Translations under genes and position numbers: made by a program
DNA from: Argopecten irradians
Lineage: Eukaryota; Mollusca; Bivalvia; Pectinida; Pectinidae
DNA length: 64,000 bases
NCBI RefSeq assembly: GCF_041381155.1
Contig: NC_091144.1
Coordinates: 36,585,262 to 36,649,261, forward strand
Reading direction: 5' to 3'
The notes under the pieces: generated by a model
What the model saw: the letters and a program-made list of their open reading frames with translations, nothing else
What the model was told of the DNA's origin: nothing
Databases searched by the model: none
In this document: piece by piece, positions 11,642-23,355 of the stretch
How the letters are laid out: every line of letters starts with the position of its first letter
Position numbering within the stretch: position 1 is the first letter of the stretch

Positions 11642-13425
11642 GATTTTGTTTCCTCTACATACCGGTTGTATAGGGACGCAGTAGGTGTAGATATTTGACC
11701 CACACAGGACGTGGATCTACAATTTTAAGTTATCTGTATTTTCCTTAGACCTTGCACCTTTAACAAATGTTAAAATTGGATTGTCATGGTTTACATATAA
11801 GTTGACCTGGTCTAGTGCCTATAGATAAATCTGAGTGGTATACATAACGACATTTTTTTCTATGAACTATGTATCTGTACCGGTGATAAGTTCACCGTGA
11901 GTAAACAAAATACCACACACACAATATATGTCGGGTTAGTCTACACAAAACATGTTTTTTCCTCTTAGAATCTTCTCTGGTGAGTTTTCAGTCGTATTGA
12001 AGTCTGGTTTCAAAAAAATAATATTTCAATTCTTAGTAAAGTTGGATTCAATGAAAATTCTTTAAAAAAAACCTGTTTCATTTGCTCACGAACTTGGGTA
12101 ACTAAAAATTGGTTTCACGCAGGAAAATATTTTATCTAGACCTAATCTAGCCTGATAAGACGTAGCTGCCTACTATGCCCATTGTTACCTAGATCTAAAC
12201 AGCGGTAGTAAAAAAAAGTGTAAAAAGTACGGACTCATTTCTACAATCATTCTTATGAATTCTCATTTTTTAGCATTAGTTTTGTTCGTGTCGTCATCAA
12301 AGGAGGAGGTTGCCGTGAACTGTTTTGTTTTGTTTTTTTGGAGAGGGGGGGGTTAGGTCCATCTCATAAGGCCTTTTATACACATAACGTTTAATTTATA
12401 CTTTCTGATCGAGCATCATTGCCTGCTGAAGAAGAATAAATGTAACATGTCCCTGTGTAACGTGTGTCGAATCAAATCTAATAGATTAGTTATTGTTTAA
12501 TGTGTTAATATATATTTAATGGTAATATATATTTAACGTAACGCTACCCAATTGTTATGCTACCCAAAATGGTACACTTTGAATATAAATGAAGCAAAAT
12601 GTTCAGATTACAATCTAAAATGAAAATAATTGTCCTGACCAAAAATTAATGTGCTTAATAATAACTGTGCCATTTTTCATATGTCATATTCTTTCCTATT
12701 GATTGTTATCTCTATTTTAAAATTGAAATAATAAAATTGATAAAAAAGAAAATCCGGGAAACGTCGTGCGGCAACCCTAAAACACCATATATTTTAAAAC
12801 AAGGAAAACAATTGCTGAATGAGATATTTTTGACAGATATGTGACTCAAATAAGCTAAAAAAAAATGTTTGATTTTTCCTTAAATTAATTCAAACATTTT
12901 TAACATGTCCAAACCTTTATTAATAAAATTAAATTTACCATTTTGGTTAATCGCACCTGCGGAAACACATAGCTTGACTGGAGATGATTCAATGTTCTCT
13001 ATTTATGAGCGTTTGCACTACTGACAAGTAAACAAATCATGAAATTAAAACTGAATGTCGGAGAAATATCTGGATTCAAGCACACGTTAGAAATTTTAAC
13101 AATTTTCTGCACATAGTGTACCAATCTGGGTAGCGACACATTAGAAAAAGCGCTGTCTCTGTCAAAATTTGTGAAAAACGGTATTTTCATCTTCAACATT
13201 TAGGAAGTAGCGTATATGCTGCTTATTTAAGCAAACTTACTTAATTGAGTATGTTTTATTATTATTCTTTCATTCAAAGCATTAATTTTGTCGATTCTCG
13301 AAACATTCATACTTATCAGACAACCACTTAGGAAAATATTACTTTAGTTTGTCATTTGTATGGTCAAAACAATGATATTGTGGTTAAATAATAATTGCGT
13401 CAAATAGCTATCTATATATTCACAA
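11642..13425. other. No gene seen; possible intron of TRIM copy 1
   Basis: AT-rich sequence with only short unrelated frames. If the untranslated exon at 10662 is real, this is intron. A G-run (about 12342-12352) is the only low-complexity feature. Confidence 0.4.
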
Positions 13426-13485
13426 AAATCATAAACAGATGAAGTCGTATATATTTGTATCAATACATTCTTTTGTATATTCCAG

Positions 13486-13518
13486 ATTAGCCTGTACATC
13501 GCCCTTTTGATCACAGAC
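13486..13518 (+). promoter_or_regulatory. 3' splice site and 5' leader of TRIM copy 1
   Basis: A T-rich tract ending tattccag precedes position 13486, and the same site is conserved in copy 2 (exon start 57999, minus strand). It marks the end of an intron in the 5' UTR. Translation therefore most likely starts at ATG 13519 and not at upstream non-ATG codons in the same frame. Confidence 0.6.
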
Positions 13519-15575
13519 ATGGCTGAAGCTGCACAGATACATAAATACAAATGTCTCATTTGTACAAAGCCATACACGGAACCTAGACTCCTGCTCTGTG
13601 GTCATACTTTCTGTTGTCGATGTTTGTCATCATACATCGACGCGGAATACGTCACAGCAGACGACAGACTCTACTTCCCATGTCCAGTATGCGAGACACC
13701 GACGTATAATGATGACGTCAATGCTGACGTAAGTACCTGGGCGACATGCCTACCGAAAAATGATTTGCTTGTTTTTACTACACCACAGATGTCTGGTGTC
13801 CAGTTTTGTGATGCATGTCTTCGGGGAAAAGAATATAACCCTGCCGAGGTCACGTGTGTTCAATGTGATGAAAAACTCTGTAAACTCTGTAAAATCCATC
13901 ATGAAAGGAGCAAAGTATCAGCAACACATCAACTCACCTCAATCTCCGGAAATATTGGACTACTTGCCGGGGTCTATGAGATGTGCCATCAACATGAGGG
14001 AAACACATTCGGTTTCTACTGTGTGGACCATAGTGCTATGTGTTGTAATACTTGTGTGTTGGTGTCCCACAGACAATGTAACAATGTAAAACCAATCAAG
14101 GACGTGATCAAGAAGAGTACAGCTAAACTGAGTCAAGTTGAGTCAGGATTGAAGGAAGTGACTGAGGAAACAAAGAAGATGATAGAGAAAGACGATATAG
14201 GGATAGCAGAGCTAAACGCAAAAGAAAAAGAGGTTTTAACTGGGATGACAGACAAGATAGATAAAGCTAAGGACAAACTAGATAACCTGAAGAAAACATT
14301 CCAATCTGACGTTGCTGATATGTTTAGAGAGAGAAGGGAACAGCTATTGAATCGACGGAAGTGTGTTAATGCATTTCACCTCAACGCGGAAAATTCACAC
14401 CAGTTGATGTCTGATTCAGAACATCAGCTATCAGACCGTCACCGATTTGTCATAAGAGAACATACAAAAAATCAAATTTTGGGACATTACCGTCGAATGG
14501 ATAAAAATACCAAGACAGAACCAAATAGGTTTGACATCACATTGAAGATAGATGAAACAATAGATACAATCATGAAAATGACAAGCGCTGGAGATGTTGG
14601 AATCACCTCGTCGCTTTCACCTGTGTCACAAAATGCAAATGATCGAATCACTTCCTTGATCGAAAGTTTACTTTCGACGCCTTCAGCTACTAACTTTGGG
14701 GACTCCACATCGACTTCCGACTTGACGGGTTCTCTGCAGCATCTGACAGTCCAGACTACCCCAGTAACGACAGCGGTTGATGTATGGACCGGATCGGTAT
14801 CCCGTGTAATACAGTTAACGCCAGTACACTTGGAGGAGTGGAGAGACCTTGGTTGACGGGAGGTATCTTTACTGATAACAATGAGTTACTTATCACAGAT
14901 TACACTAACAACAGACTCCTTCTGTTTGATGTTAACTATTCCTACCAGAGGGAGTACAAAGTTGACGGTAGACCTACAGATATAGCACGTGGACATACAC
15001 CTGATGAGATATTTGTGGCTGTATACCAGACCTCCATACTGAGATGTACACTACGGAATGGTCAGCTGTCTGTGATCACCAAGATCAGTGCTCCACTTCA
15101 TACCTGGGGTATAGCAGTACACGGGGATAACATCCTGGTCGGTACTGAGCATAATGTGAAGGTCATGTCTGTCAATGGGAAGGTCACCAAGTCTATAAAG
15201 AAGGCAGGAGGTGGCACATACCTCGCCGTATCTACATCTAACTCTACTGTATACTACAGAGATAACAATGAGGTGGTGTGTAGACGACTAGACAGTGACA
15301 GAGAAGTCTACAGGTACATGGATCCTGGTCTGAGGGATCCTACAGGTATTGGGCTGGACCGGGACAACAATGTGTATATGTGTTGTTCCGGTTCCGGAAA
15401 CGTTTACCTTATGCCACCTGACGGATTACGTAGGAGGGTACTACTACCCAAACTATCCAGTATCACCAATCCGTCGTGTATAGTGGTCCATCCAACCAAA
15501 CAGGAGTTCTTGTTTACTTCTTATCGGGAATCTACTTCACTCGAGGTGTACAGATTCAGTGATGACAACATGTAG
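13519..15575 (+). pseudogene. TRIM protein copy 1 (RING, two B-boxes, coiled coil, beta-propeller), one base missing
   Basis: The reading frame parallels the intact 685-aa copy at 57967-55910 over its full length. It is 2057 bases long against 2058, so exactly one base is missing. The lost base lies between 14808 and 14809 (gtgta/ataca here, gtgtacataca in copy 2). This shifts the frame to a stop at 14856 and leaves 445 codons. The rest reads on in the other frame to 15575. The RING finger is complete (C12, C15, C27, H29, C32, C35, C55, C58). B-box 1 starts near residue 97 and B-box 2 near 159. A coiled coil spans about 200-340. The propeller half (LLITDYTNNRLLLFD and related blades) lies after the shift. 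A RING/B-box/coiled-coil product could still be made, without the ligand-binding propeller. A sequencing error remains possible. Family role: E3 ubiquitin ligase, often immune-related in bivalves. Confidence 0.85.
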
Positions 15576-16402
15576 ACAGTTTATAGATAACACCAGTATG
15601 ATAGACTTCAAACCATCGGATTTGATTACATATGTCACCGAAATGATATTTATAAATATGAATGATCTAATAGTCCATCCCCTTTAATCAAGCTGTTTAT
15701 GATCACAATGACTATTTTGTGTTTGACCTGGTGAATGTATATGTACATTGTGTGTTTATATTAGAATTATTGAAAACATCCTGTTGTAAATTTTATCAAA
15801 GTGAATATGGGCAATAATGATTAGGAAACGTTTGACAAAAACTCAAATAAATATTGAGCATGAATAAGTGGGTCTCACCTTTTAAACTGTTCAAACAAAC
15901 CGGCATTGTACCGTCGTTACTGAGAAAACTATGTGACTAAGTAATTACGTAACTTCTTTCAGAACTCTTCCGTTAACTGGTCATGAACTTTCCGACTCGA
16001 GTTCGGCAACTTCTATGGCGCCCATTTTCAAATTTTCAAATGAAGGCATGTTTACAAACATCGACTTTTAACAACTGCTGTAACAAATTTATTTAGAGAT
16101 CATTGTAAGTATTCTTTGATATTTTTAATCTTAATCTATAAATACTAACAATATCAGGGTCGAATCTAACTTGACTTTTTGCTGCTAGTTACGTATAGTG
16201 TGTTTTTAAAGTTAAATTATTTCCTTTTACTTGAGCTTAGTAGAGAACGACGTTTTATGAAAAACTGGCTAAAGTAAAAGAACTCCAATTAGGAAGAACG
16301 GTTATTTATGAATGACGACTGGACTATAAACATCAAAATTGAACTAGACAAATTTGACCTCACTTATATTTGGAATGTCAATACTTTAAATGGCAATGGA
16401 TA
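15576..16402 (+). other. 3' flank of TRIM copy 1 inside the duplication
   Basis: This is non-coding and matches the flank of copy 2 in reverse, for example gataacaccagtatgata just after the stop. A canonical AATAAA at 15846-15851, about 270 bases after the stop, is a plausible polyadenylation signal. No other feature is visible. Confidence 0.5.
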
Positions 16403-16619
16403 TATAATGGGACTCATTCACGTACCACGTGATACCAGATAACGTTTGTGCGGGACTCTTGTTTCAATTAGTGATGGAATGACGTCAAATGACGTTATCG
16501 CAGGATAACGTCATTTCAGTGGTAAGATTACAAATAGTTATATTCAATCACCACTGTAGATACTTGTCCCGCACAAACGTTATCATGTATCGCGTTGGAA
16601 GTGAATTAGTCCCATTATA
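16403..16619. mobile_element. MITE with about 50-bp inverted repeats, TA-flanked
   Basis: The left end reads TATAATGGGACT and the right end AGTCCCATTATA. The inverted arms continue through gataacgtttgtgcgggac. A second nested palindrome, atgacgttatc/gataacgtcat, occupies the centre. Arm 2 of the duplication lacks it (near 55470), so it inserted after the duplication. The TA flank suggests the Tc1/mariner superfamily. Confidence 0.75.
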
Positions 16620-17117
16620 GAATATTGTTATGCAGAAAAAATGAGATAAAAAAAAAAATAGAAATTCAGCTAAAAGGTTATTTATACAAACATATATCAC
16701 AAACCATTTCTGTTTCCATTTTTATGAACAGATGTAAAAGATATGTAGCAAGGATCAATTTGTCATCACACTAATTTTAAAAAGAAAGTGGTTGTTGAAT
16801 AATGTTAATAAATTAAATCATCTTTGAAAATACATATATCATGCATTCAAAAATTAAATTATTATTTGTATTTTCGTATGCCAGATATGTACATGCATCT
16901 TACATATATCTTAGTATATACCTACATGTATTGTTAAGACACATGTGATTATGAAATCATAATATTTATGAAATATGAATTGTGTTTCATATATTCTTAG
17001 TATCAATTGTATTATAAAATAATGATCAAACATGAAAGCTGTATTTTCTATGTTTATGCATATGTTTACGTATGTTTTGAATTAAACATAAACTAGCGTT
17101 TGATTTGATGTTTTGTT
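16620..17117. other. Duplicated non-coding flank
   Basis: AT-rich sequence that matches arm 2 (about 55460-54660) in reverse, with many small differences. No gene is visible. Confidence 0.5.
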
Positions 17118-17374
17118 GGCCTACCACCATCAGATTGTGAACTATTCAAATCGCATTCTGTCCGTGGTTCGTCGTCTTCCATCCGTCCGTTAACATTTCT
17201 TGTTACCGCTATTTCTCAAAAGTACAGATCTGATCTCTTTCAAATTTCATATAGAGGTTCCCCTATGACTCTAGTTGTGCATATTGTATTTTGGAACCGA
17301 TCCGAAAACAAGTTAGCTGACAGGCAGACAGCCATCTTGGATTTTGACAATTGGAGTTTGTTATTGCTGTTTTT

Positions 17375-19080
17375 AGCCCACCATCATCAGATGTCGGGCT
17401 ATTCAAATCACCTTTCGTCCGTGGTCCGTCGTCCATCCGTCCGTCCGTTAACAATTCTTGTTACCGCTATTTCTCAGAAAGTACTCAAGGGATCTTTTTC
17501 AAATTTCACATGAAGGTTCCCCTGGGGCCCTAGTTGCGCATATTGCATTTGAGGACCGATCGGTCAACAAAATGGCCGACCGGAGGTCATCTTGGATTTT
17601 GATAATTAAAGTTTGTTACCGCTATTTCTCAGAAATTATCAAAGGGATCTTTCTCAAATTCCATGTGTAGGTTCCCCTAGGGCCTTAGTTGTGCATATTG
17701 CATTTTGGGACTGATCGGTCAACAAAATGGCCTACCGGCGGCCATCTTGAATTTTGATAGTTAAAGTTTGTTACCGCTAATTCTCAGAAAGTACTGAAGG
17801 GATCTTTCTCAAATTTCATATGTAAGTTCCCTAGGGCCCTAGTTGTGCATATTGCATTTTGGGACCGATCGGTCAACAAAATGGCCGACCGGCGGCCATC
17901 TTGGATTTTGATAGTTAAAGTTTGTTACCGCTAATTCTCAGAAAGTACTGAAGGGATCTTTCTCAAATTTCATATGTAGGTTCCCCTAGGGCCCTAGTAT
18001 ATTGCATATTGGGACCATTTCATATGTAAGTTCACTTAGGACCATAGTTGTGCATATTGCATTTTTGGACCGATCGGTCAACAAAATGGCCGACCGGCGG
18101 CCATCTTGAATTTTGATAGTTAAAGTTTGTTACCGCTAATTCTCAGAAAGTACTGAAGGGATCTTTCTCAAATTTCATATGTAAGTTCCCTAGGGCCCTA
18201 GTTGTGCATATTGCATTTTGGGACCGATCGGTCAACAAAATGGCCGACCGGCGGCCATCTTGGATTTTGATAGTTAAAGTTTGTTACCGCTAATTCTCAG
18301 AAAGTACTGAAGGGATCTTTCTCAAATTTCATATGTAGGTTCCCCTAGGGCCCTAGTATATTGCATATTGGGACCATTTCATATGTAAGTTCACTTAGGA
18401 CCATAGTTGTGCATATTGCATTTTTGGACCGATCGGTCAACAAAATGGCCGACCGGCGGCCATCTTGGATTTTGATAGTTAAAGCTTGTTACCGCTATTT
18501 CTCAGAAAGTACTAAAGGGATCTTTCTCAAATTTCATATGTAAGTTCCCCTAAGACCCTAGTTGTGCATATTGCATTTTGGGACAGATCAGTGAACAAGA
18601 TGGCCACCTGGCAGCCATCTTTGATTTTGATAGTTAGAGTTTGTTACCGCTATTTCTCAGAAAGTACTGAAGGGATCTTTCTCAAATTTCATATGTAGGT
18701 TCCCCTATGGCCCTTATCTAGTTTTGCATTTTGCATTTGTTAATTGATTAGTCAACCAGATGGCCGACCGGCCACCATCTTGGATTTTGATAGTTATCGC
18801 TATTTGTCAGAAATTACTGAAGGGATATCTCTCAAATTCCATGCGTAGGCTCCCCTTGGGCCCTAGTTGTACATAGTACCTTTGGGACTGATCGGTCAAC
18901 AAGATGGCCAACCGGCCGCTATCTTGGATTTCACCGCTGTTTCTCAGAGAGTAATGAAGCCATCTGTCTTAAATTTCGTATGTTTGAAAAAGTTTGAAAA
19001 GCGGAAAAAGATTCCTCTTTCCATTGTCAGACATAGTTCATTCTTTGGTGGGCGCCAAGATCCCTCTGGGATCTCGTGTT
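17375..19080 (+). mobile_element. Family C hairpin element (C2), apparently complete, 1.7 kb
   Basis: The left end AGCCCACCATCATCAGATG is followed by cgggct, forming a hairpin, and then a CCGT-rich run. The body holds about nine to ten units of roughly 155 bp with gaccgatcggtcaac and atggccgaccggcggccatc. The right end is ggtgggcgcc, then a hairpin AGATCCCTCTGGGATCT followed by CGTGTT. It is inserted after a TTTT tract inside C1 and is absent from arm 2. There is no transposase frame, and the architecture is Helentron/pearl-like. Confidence 0.7.
17766..18485 (+). repeat. Higher-order tandem repeat, 2 x 359 bp
   Basis: Within C2 a block of about 359 bp occurs twice in succession (starts near 17766 and 18125) with almost no differences. 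It consists of two full family C units plus a partial one (gtatattgcatattgggacc). This points to a recent unequal exchange. Confidence 0.85.
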
Positions 19081-19440
19081 CTCCATATGTACTGAAGGGA
19101 ATTCTCTCAAATATTTCATATATATGTTCCCTTAAGTGTCTATTTATGTAAACTGCAATGCTAAGCTGTTCGAGATTCAAGAAAGTCAACCAGAAATCAT
19201 CTTAGGCTTTGACAATTGAAGTAAGTAAGCACTATTTCTTAAGTACTGAAGGGATCTCCCTCAAATTTCATATGCGGGTTCCTCTGTGTGGCTAGTTTTA
19301 CACGTTGCATTTTGGGGCCGATTGGAAGACAAAACAGGTGACAGTGTCCATCATGGATTTGGCAGTTAAGAGAGAGAAGAGAAAATCAGAGAAAAGATCC
19401 CTCTTTCCTTTGACAGTCACGGATCATTCAATAGTTGTAT

Positions 19441-19975
19441 CTCTTGATGAATTTTATAAAGACGGCTCTACCGACTGGGCCAAAGAAGCATGTTCCGTCA
19501 GCTGAGTGACATGGAGCAAGACAATTGATATAGGATATATGTAATGTGATTTCGACATTTGGACCAGGGCCTAGCTCCATCAAAATATCTTAACTTTAAG
19601 AATCCTACCAAAACTTAACTAAAAAATCTCCATAGGAATGCAATACAGGTTAAAGATAAATTTGCTTAACATAATATTTTCCGTTTACTTTTGTAGTTCT
19701 TTCCTATTCAGAATCTAATTAATACTATCATCTACAAACAATCTACAAAATTTGGCCTTGACATTGACCTCTGACCTTTTAACCTTACGATCTCAATATG
19801 AGATAATATAATGTGAAACACATTCCAAACTGGTTTTAAAATATTTATTTCGCAGCTATGTAAGACATGTACATATATAACACAATACAAAATACGGACA
19901 TTATACAATGTAGGTTTTCTTCCACTTCTAAATAAATGTATATCCAGTACATCAAATCACAAAATCCTGATTATT
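19441..19975. other. No gene; possible worn MITE at about 19565-19665
   Basis: The phrase cagggcctagctccatcaaa, followed by an AT-rich stretch with ctccataggaatgcaa, resembles the MITE family at 48771. No gene is visible. The run ttgacctctgacctttt near 19776 includes a DR1-like double half site, probably by chance. Confidence 0.35.
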
Positions 19976-19976
19976 T

Positions 19977-20155
19977 TATTCTGTCTTTGATGGTATATTA
20001 CTGAGTTATCTGTCCTTGCAAGTAGGTATCGATTGTGTCGTCATTATTTCTTTAGGAAACTCGCCTTGTTTTCCCTGAAAAATGACGTGCTCAAAAACAC
20101 ATAATGCCACAATAAATAACTTCCAATAAGGGCAAATAACTCTGCACTGATGAAA
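19977..20155. mobile_element. Diverged MITE of the GAGTTATCTCCC family
   Basis: It begins ttattctgtctttg, has gagttatctgtccttgca and ggtatcgattgtgtcgtc, and ends in aagggcaaataactctgca. It is a worn copy of the family at 26899, 49363 and 49578. Confidence 0.55.
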
Positions 20156-20309
20156 TGGAAAAACCCAATTGGTGACTTGTTAATTAATTCTCTTCTAATT
20201 ATACATTAATCTCATGAAAATAGTAAGTAGCACTAACCGTAACCACAGTTTCCATACAATTCAGAATTTAAAAAAATCAGCGGTAAGATCAAATATATAC
20301 ATTTATATA

Positions 20310-21244
20310 AACAAGAGATCCCAGAGGGATCTTGGCGCCCACCAAAGAATGATCTATGTCTGACAATGGAAAGAGGGATCTTTTCCCTGCTTTTCAAACT
20401 TTTTCAAACACACTACATATAAAATTTGAGACAGATCGCTATAGTACGTTCTAAGAAGTAGTGGTAACAAACTTCAGCAATGAAATCCAAGATGGCGGTC
20501 GTGCAGCCATCTTGTTGACCTATCAGTTACAAAATGCAATATGCACAACTAGGGCCCTAGGGGAACCTACATATAAAATTTGAGAGAAATCCCTTCAGTG
20601 CTTTTTTTTAGAAATAGCAATAACAAACTTTAACTATCAAAATCCAAGATGGCTGACAGGGGCTACATAGGAAATTTGAAACAAATCCCTTCAATACTTT
20701 CTGATAAATAGCAGTAACAAACTTTAACTATCAAAATCCATGATAGCTGCCTGGTGGCCATCTTGTTGACCGATCGGTCCCAAAACACAATATGCATAGC
20801 TAGGACCGTAGTGGAACCTATGTATGGAATTTGCACGAGATCACTTCAATACTTTCTGAGAAATAGTGGTAACAAACTTCCACTACCAAAATCCAAGATG
20901 GCCGCCACCACAGATCGGTATCAAAACACAATATGCACAGCTAGGTCCCTAGGGGAACCTACATATGAAATTTGAGAAAGATCCCTTCTGTACTTTCTCA
21001 GAAATGGCGGTAACAAAGTTTAACTATCAAAATCCAAGATGGCCGCCTGGCGGCTATCTTGTCGACCGATCGTTCCCAAAATGCAATATGCACAACTAGG
21101 GCCATAGGGGAACCTACATATGAAATTTGAAAAAGATCCCTCCAGTACTTTCTGAGAAATAGCAGTAACAAGAATTATAAACGGACGGACGGACCACGGA
21201 CGAAAGGCGATTTGAATAGCCCACCTTCTGATGAGGGTGGGCTA
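20310..21244 (-). mobile_element. Family C hairpin element in reverse orientation (D)
   Basis: It reads from AACAAGAGATCCCAGAGGGATCTTGG at 20310, which forms a hairpin, through about five reversed family C repeat units. It then runs through a cggacggacgg run and ends in the hairpin AGCCCACC...GGTGGGCT at about 21219-21244. Both ends are present, so it looks full length at 0.93 kb. The repeat units are more diverged than those of C2. Confidence 0.75.
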
Positions 21245-22680
21245 AAAATCTCTTTTAATTATTATGACCAGTGATTCTGAAATTATCAGAAAACTACAAT
21301 AAATGTAGTCGATAACCTTGACTCTGTTTATAAAGTTTTAATAAATTCACTACACCAGTCTTATGTGATGACTTTATAGTGCTCTACATGGACTAAAAAA
21401 CTTTTGATGTATCCTGGAAAGTCAAGTAGCCAACTTTGCTTGTGTTAAAGTTTTCTAAGATTTAGGAGTATGTGTGACCTAATTTATGGTTTGCCAGTTG
21501 ACTATCAAACCGTGTGCCTTTGCATTTTGCATTCTGCTCGAACTAGATTTGACTTAAGTCTGCACTTTTGTGTCTAGAAATCGGGACCAGGCCTGGTGAG
21601 CTAGGAAAATCATTTAAGTAGAGACCTACATACATAATATTATGATCTTAAAGGTTTCAACATGCATATATTACTGTAAATTCTTCATTTTCACAAGGTA
21701 CATTTTTTTCGTAATTTTGCAATAGAGTTCGATCGCGAATTCAAATGCTTCACGAATGATTGTAAAAAACGGATAATACCTCTATATGAGAGCATAATTG
21801 TCATTAAAAGCCTTAAGTCACAAATCTATGTATTCACAAATATGATTGAAACAAAAAAAAGACGTAAAATATTATTGTATATGAATATATACAAACAATA
21901 AAATTGGTCTATAGTGAATGAGGACAGATAACATTTTTTTGGTGATTGTAAAAATTCTAAAGACAAGTTCTATAAATACCAGAAATGACCAGTATTTATT
22001 GTTAACCATCTTATTTTCATGGAGACTTTATTTCATGTTTTTCTACCCAACAACATTCTCACAACAATCCAATTTCCCAATTTACATGCAAATTACTGAG
22101 TACTCTATAATTGTACTAGTAGTAAATTTTTTCACCAAGAATTATTTTCGTGAACTCTGATTGGCCATGAAATCATACGCCAAAATAAATTACACCCAAA
22201 AATAGGTTGGTTTACAGTATAGTAATTTAAGTAAGAAAATAATCACACTTTTATTTTTAGTTTTTTCTCTGTAACTGTCTGTCATGAGTAATTGACTAGA
22301 CCTGCACACACTCACTCGACTAGTACTTCAAACTTACAGATTCCAGACAGACCTAAGCACTCACCCTCTCCCAGGGTGCATTGCTGTCACATCCTGTGCA
22401 ATGAACCATGGGAAAAATTATCAGAATCACCATGCACTGCCATTTTGGAGATATTCATTTGAAAATGCAATAGCCAATGTATTTCTATCGAATTGGTTGT
22501 TGTTAAATAGGATTTTACTGCTATTTTGTAATTTCAACAAATTCAAACCCATCAATTTCTTGAGGATAAATTGCCATACAAAATTGTTACCGAATATATA
22601 GATTTTGATTTTGATGACTTTTGATATGTGTACTACATTTGTATTATATCATACTTGTAATAAACATCTAGTTTAAAGTA
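21245..22680. other. AT-rich, no gene; possible worn element at about 21672-22220
   Basis: The phrases actgtaaattc near 21674 and gtttacagta near 22210 are short complementary ends that could bound a worn 0.55-kb MITE. Similar sequence (cgcgatttcc, attcgtgaatt) occurs near 2300. Open frames here are short and unrelated to known proteins. Confidence 0.3.
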
Positions 22681-22764
22681 CAGACAAAACCTGTTATAAA
22701 AGACACCTTTATATAAAGGATACTTGTCTATAATGATGAAGTCCTTTATAGACAGGTTTCACTG
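22681..22764. mobile_element. Short pogo/Tigger-like MITE, 84 bp
   Basis: The left end CAGACAAAACCTGTTATAAA and right end TTTATAGACAGGTTTCACTG are inverted repeats flanked by TA. A related but truncated copy starts at 43257 (CAGTCAAACCTGTCTATAAA). Confidence 0.6.
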
Positions 22765-23355
22765 TATTCTACACTATGTACAGAGTATTCTACACTATGT
22801 ACAGAAAATATTGACCATAGATGAAAGGCAATTTGATATTTTACATTTTTTTTAAGATGACAAACTAAACTCCAAGCCAATAACCTCCACCATTGCACTT
22901 ACACATACAAAATATACAACAATATGGTCTGCCTCGTCGGAGACCACGGTTGAATGCACTAGGCTACGATACACTTTTGACTTTGATCAGTGAAGCGTAG
23001 CAAAGCGCAATCAATGTTGGGTCTCCGGCAACGTCTGGTCTAAAAATCATATCATATTACTAAAAACACTATAAGCATTTGGCGAATTAAAACAATAAAT
23101 AAATAACAAAGTGTTAAAAAAAATTATTAACAGATTAAGAAAACTAACAATCAAAACTAATTTAAAGCAAAGCCCTTTACCAGAAATGTAAAAACAAAAT
23201 GTTAATTTACATACATTATTTTAGTTACATTTGATTGGGAAAAAATAACATTTGGTTGTCAAAATGGCAAATACAATAAAAGATTGGTGGGTATTCATAT
23301 TCAGTTTCAACAGGCCTGTTACAAATAACAATTGGGTTTTTTTTTTTGATAATTA
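22765..23355. other. AT-rich; small inverted-repeat element at about 22925-23045
   Basis: The sequence ggtctgcctcgtcggagacc near 22925 is partly complementary to gggtctccggcaacgtctgg near 23018, suggesting a 120-bp foldback MITE. No gene is visible. Confidence 0.35.

Larger units (their letters stand above)
13425..19130. repeat. Inverted segmental duplication, arm 1
   Basis: This arm carries TRIM copy 1, its 3' flank and an old family C element, in the order and orientation opposite to the arm at 54405-58075. Matching non-coding landmarks include gagaacgacgttttatgaaa (about 16245, reverse near 55615), gtacatgcatcttacatata (about 16889, reverse near 54860) and aaccgatccgaaaacaagtt (about 17295, reverse near 54530). 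It is longer than arm 2 because it gained a 217-bp MITE and a 1.7-kb family C element. Confidence 0.85.
17118..19440 (+). mobile_element. Old family C element (C1), interrupted by C2
   Basis: The left end ggcctaccaccatcagatt is a worn form of the family C hairpin end. It is followed by CCGT-rich sequence and the first internal repeat to 17374. The repeat resumes at 19081 (tactgaagggaattctctca) and runs to a worn right end near 19440 with ccctctttcctttgacagtc. The same insertion is present in reverse at 54655-54405, so it predates the inverted duplication. Confidence 0.7.

Noticed and set aside
14784-15575. Separate 263-aa gene
   Set aside because: It is the beta-propeller half of TRIM copy 1 read after the single missing base. 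The whole aligns with copy 2.
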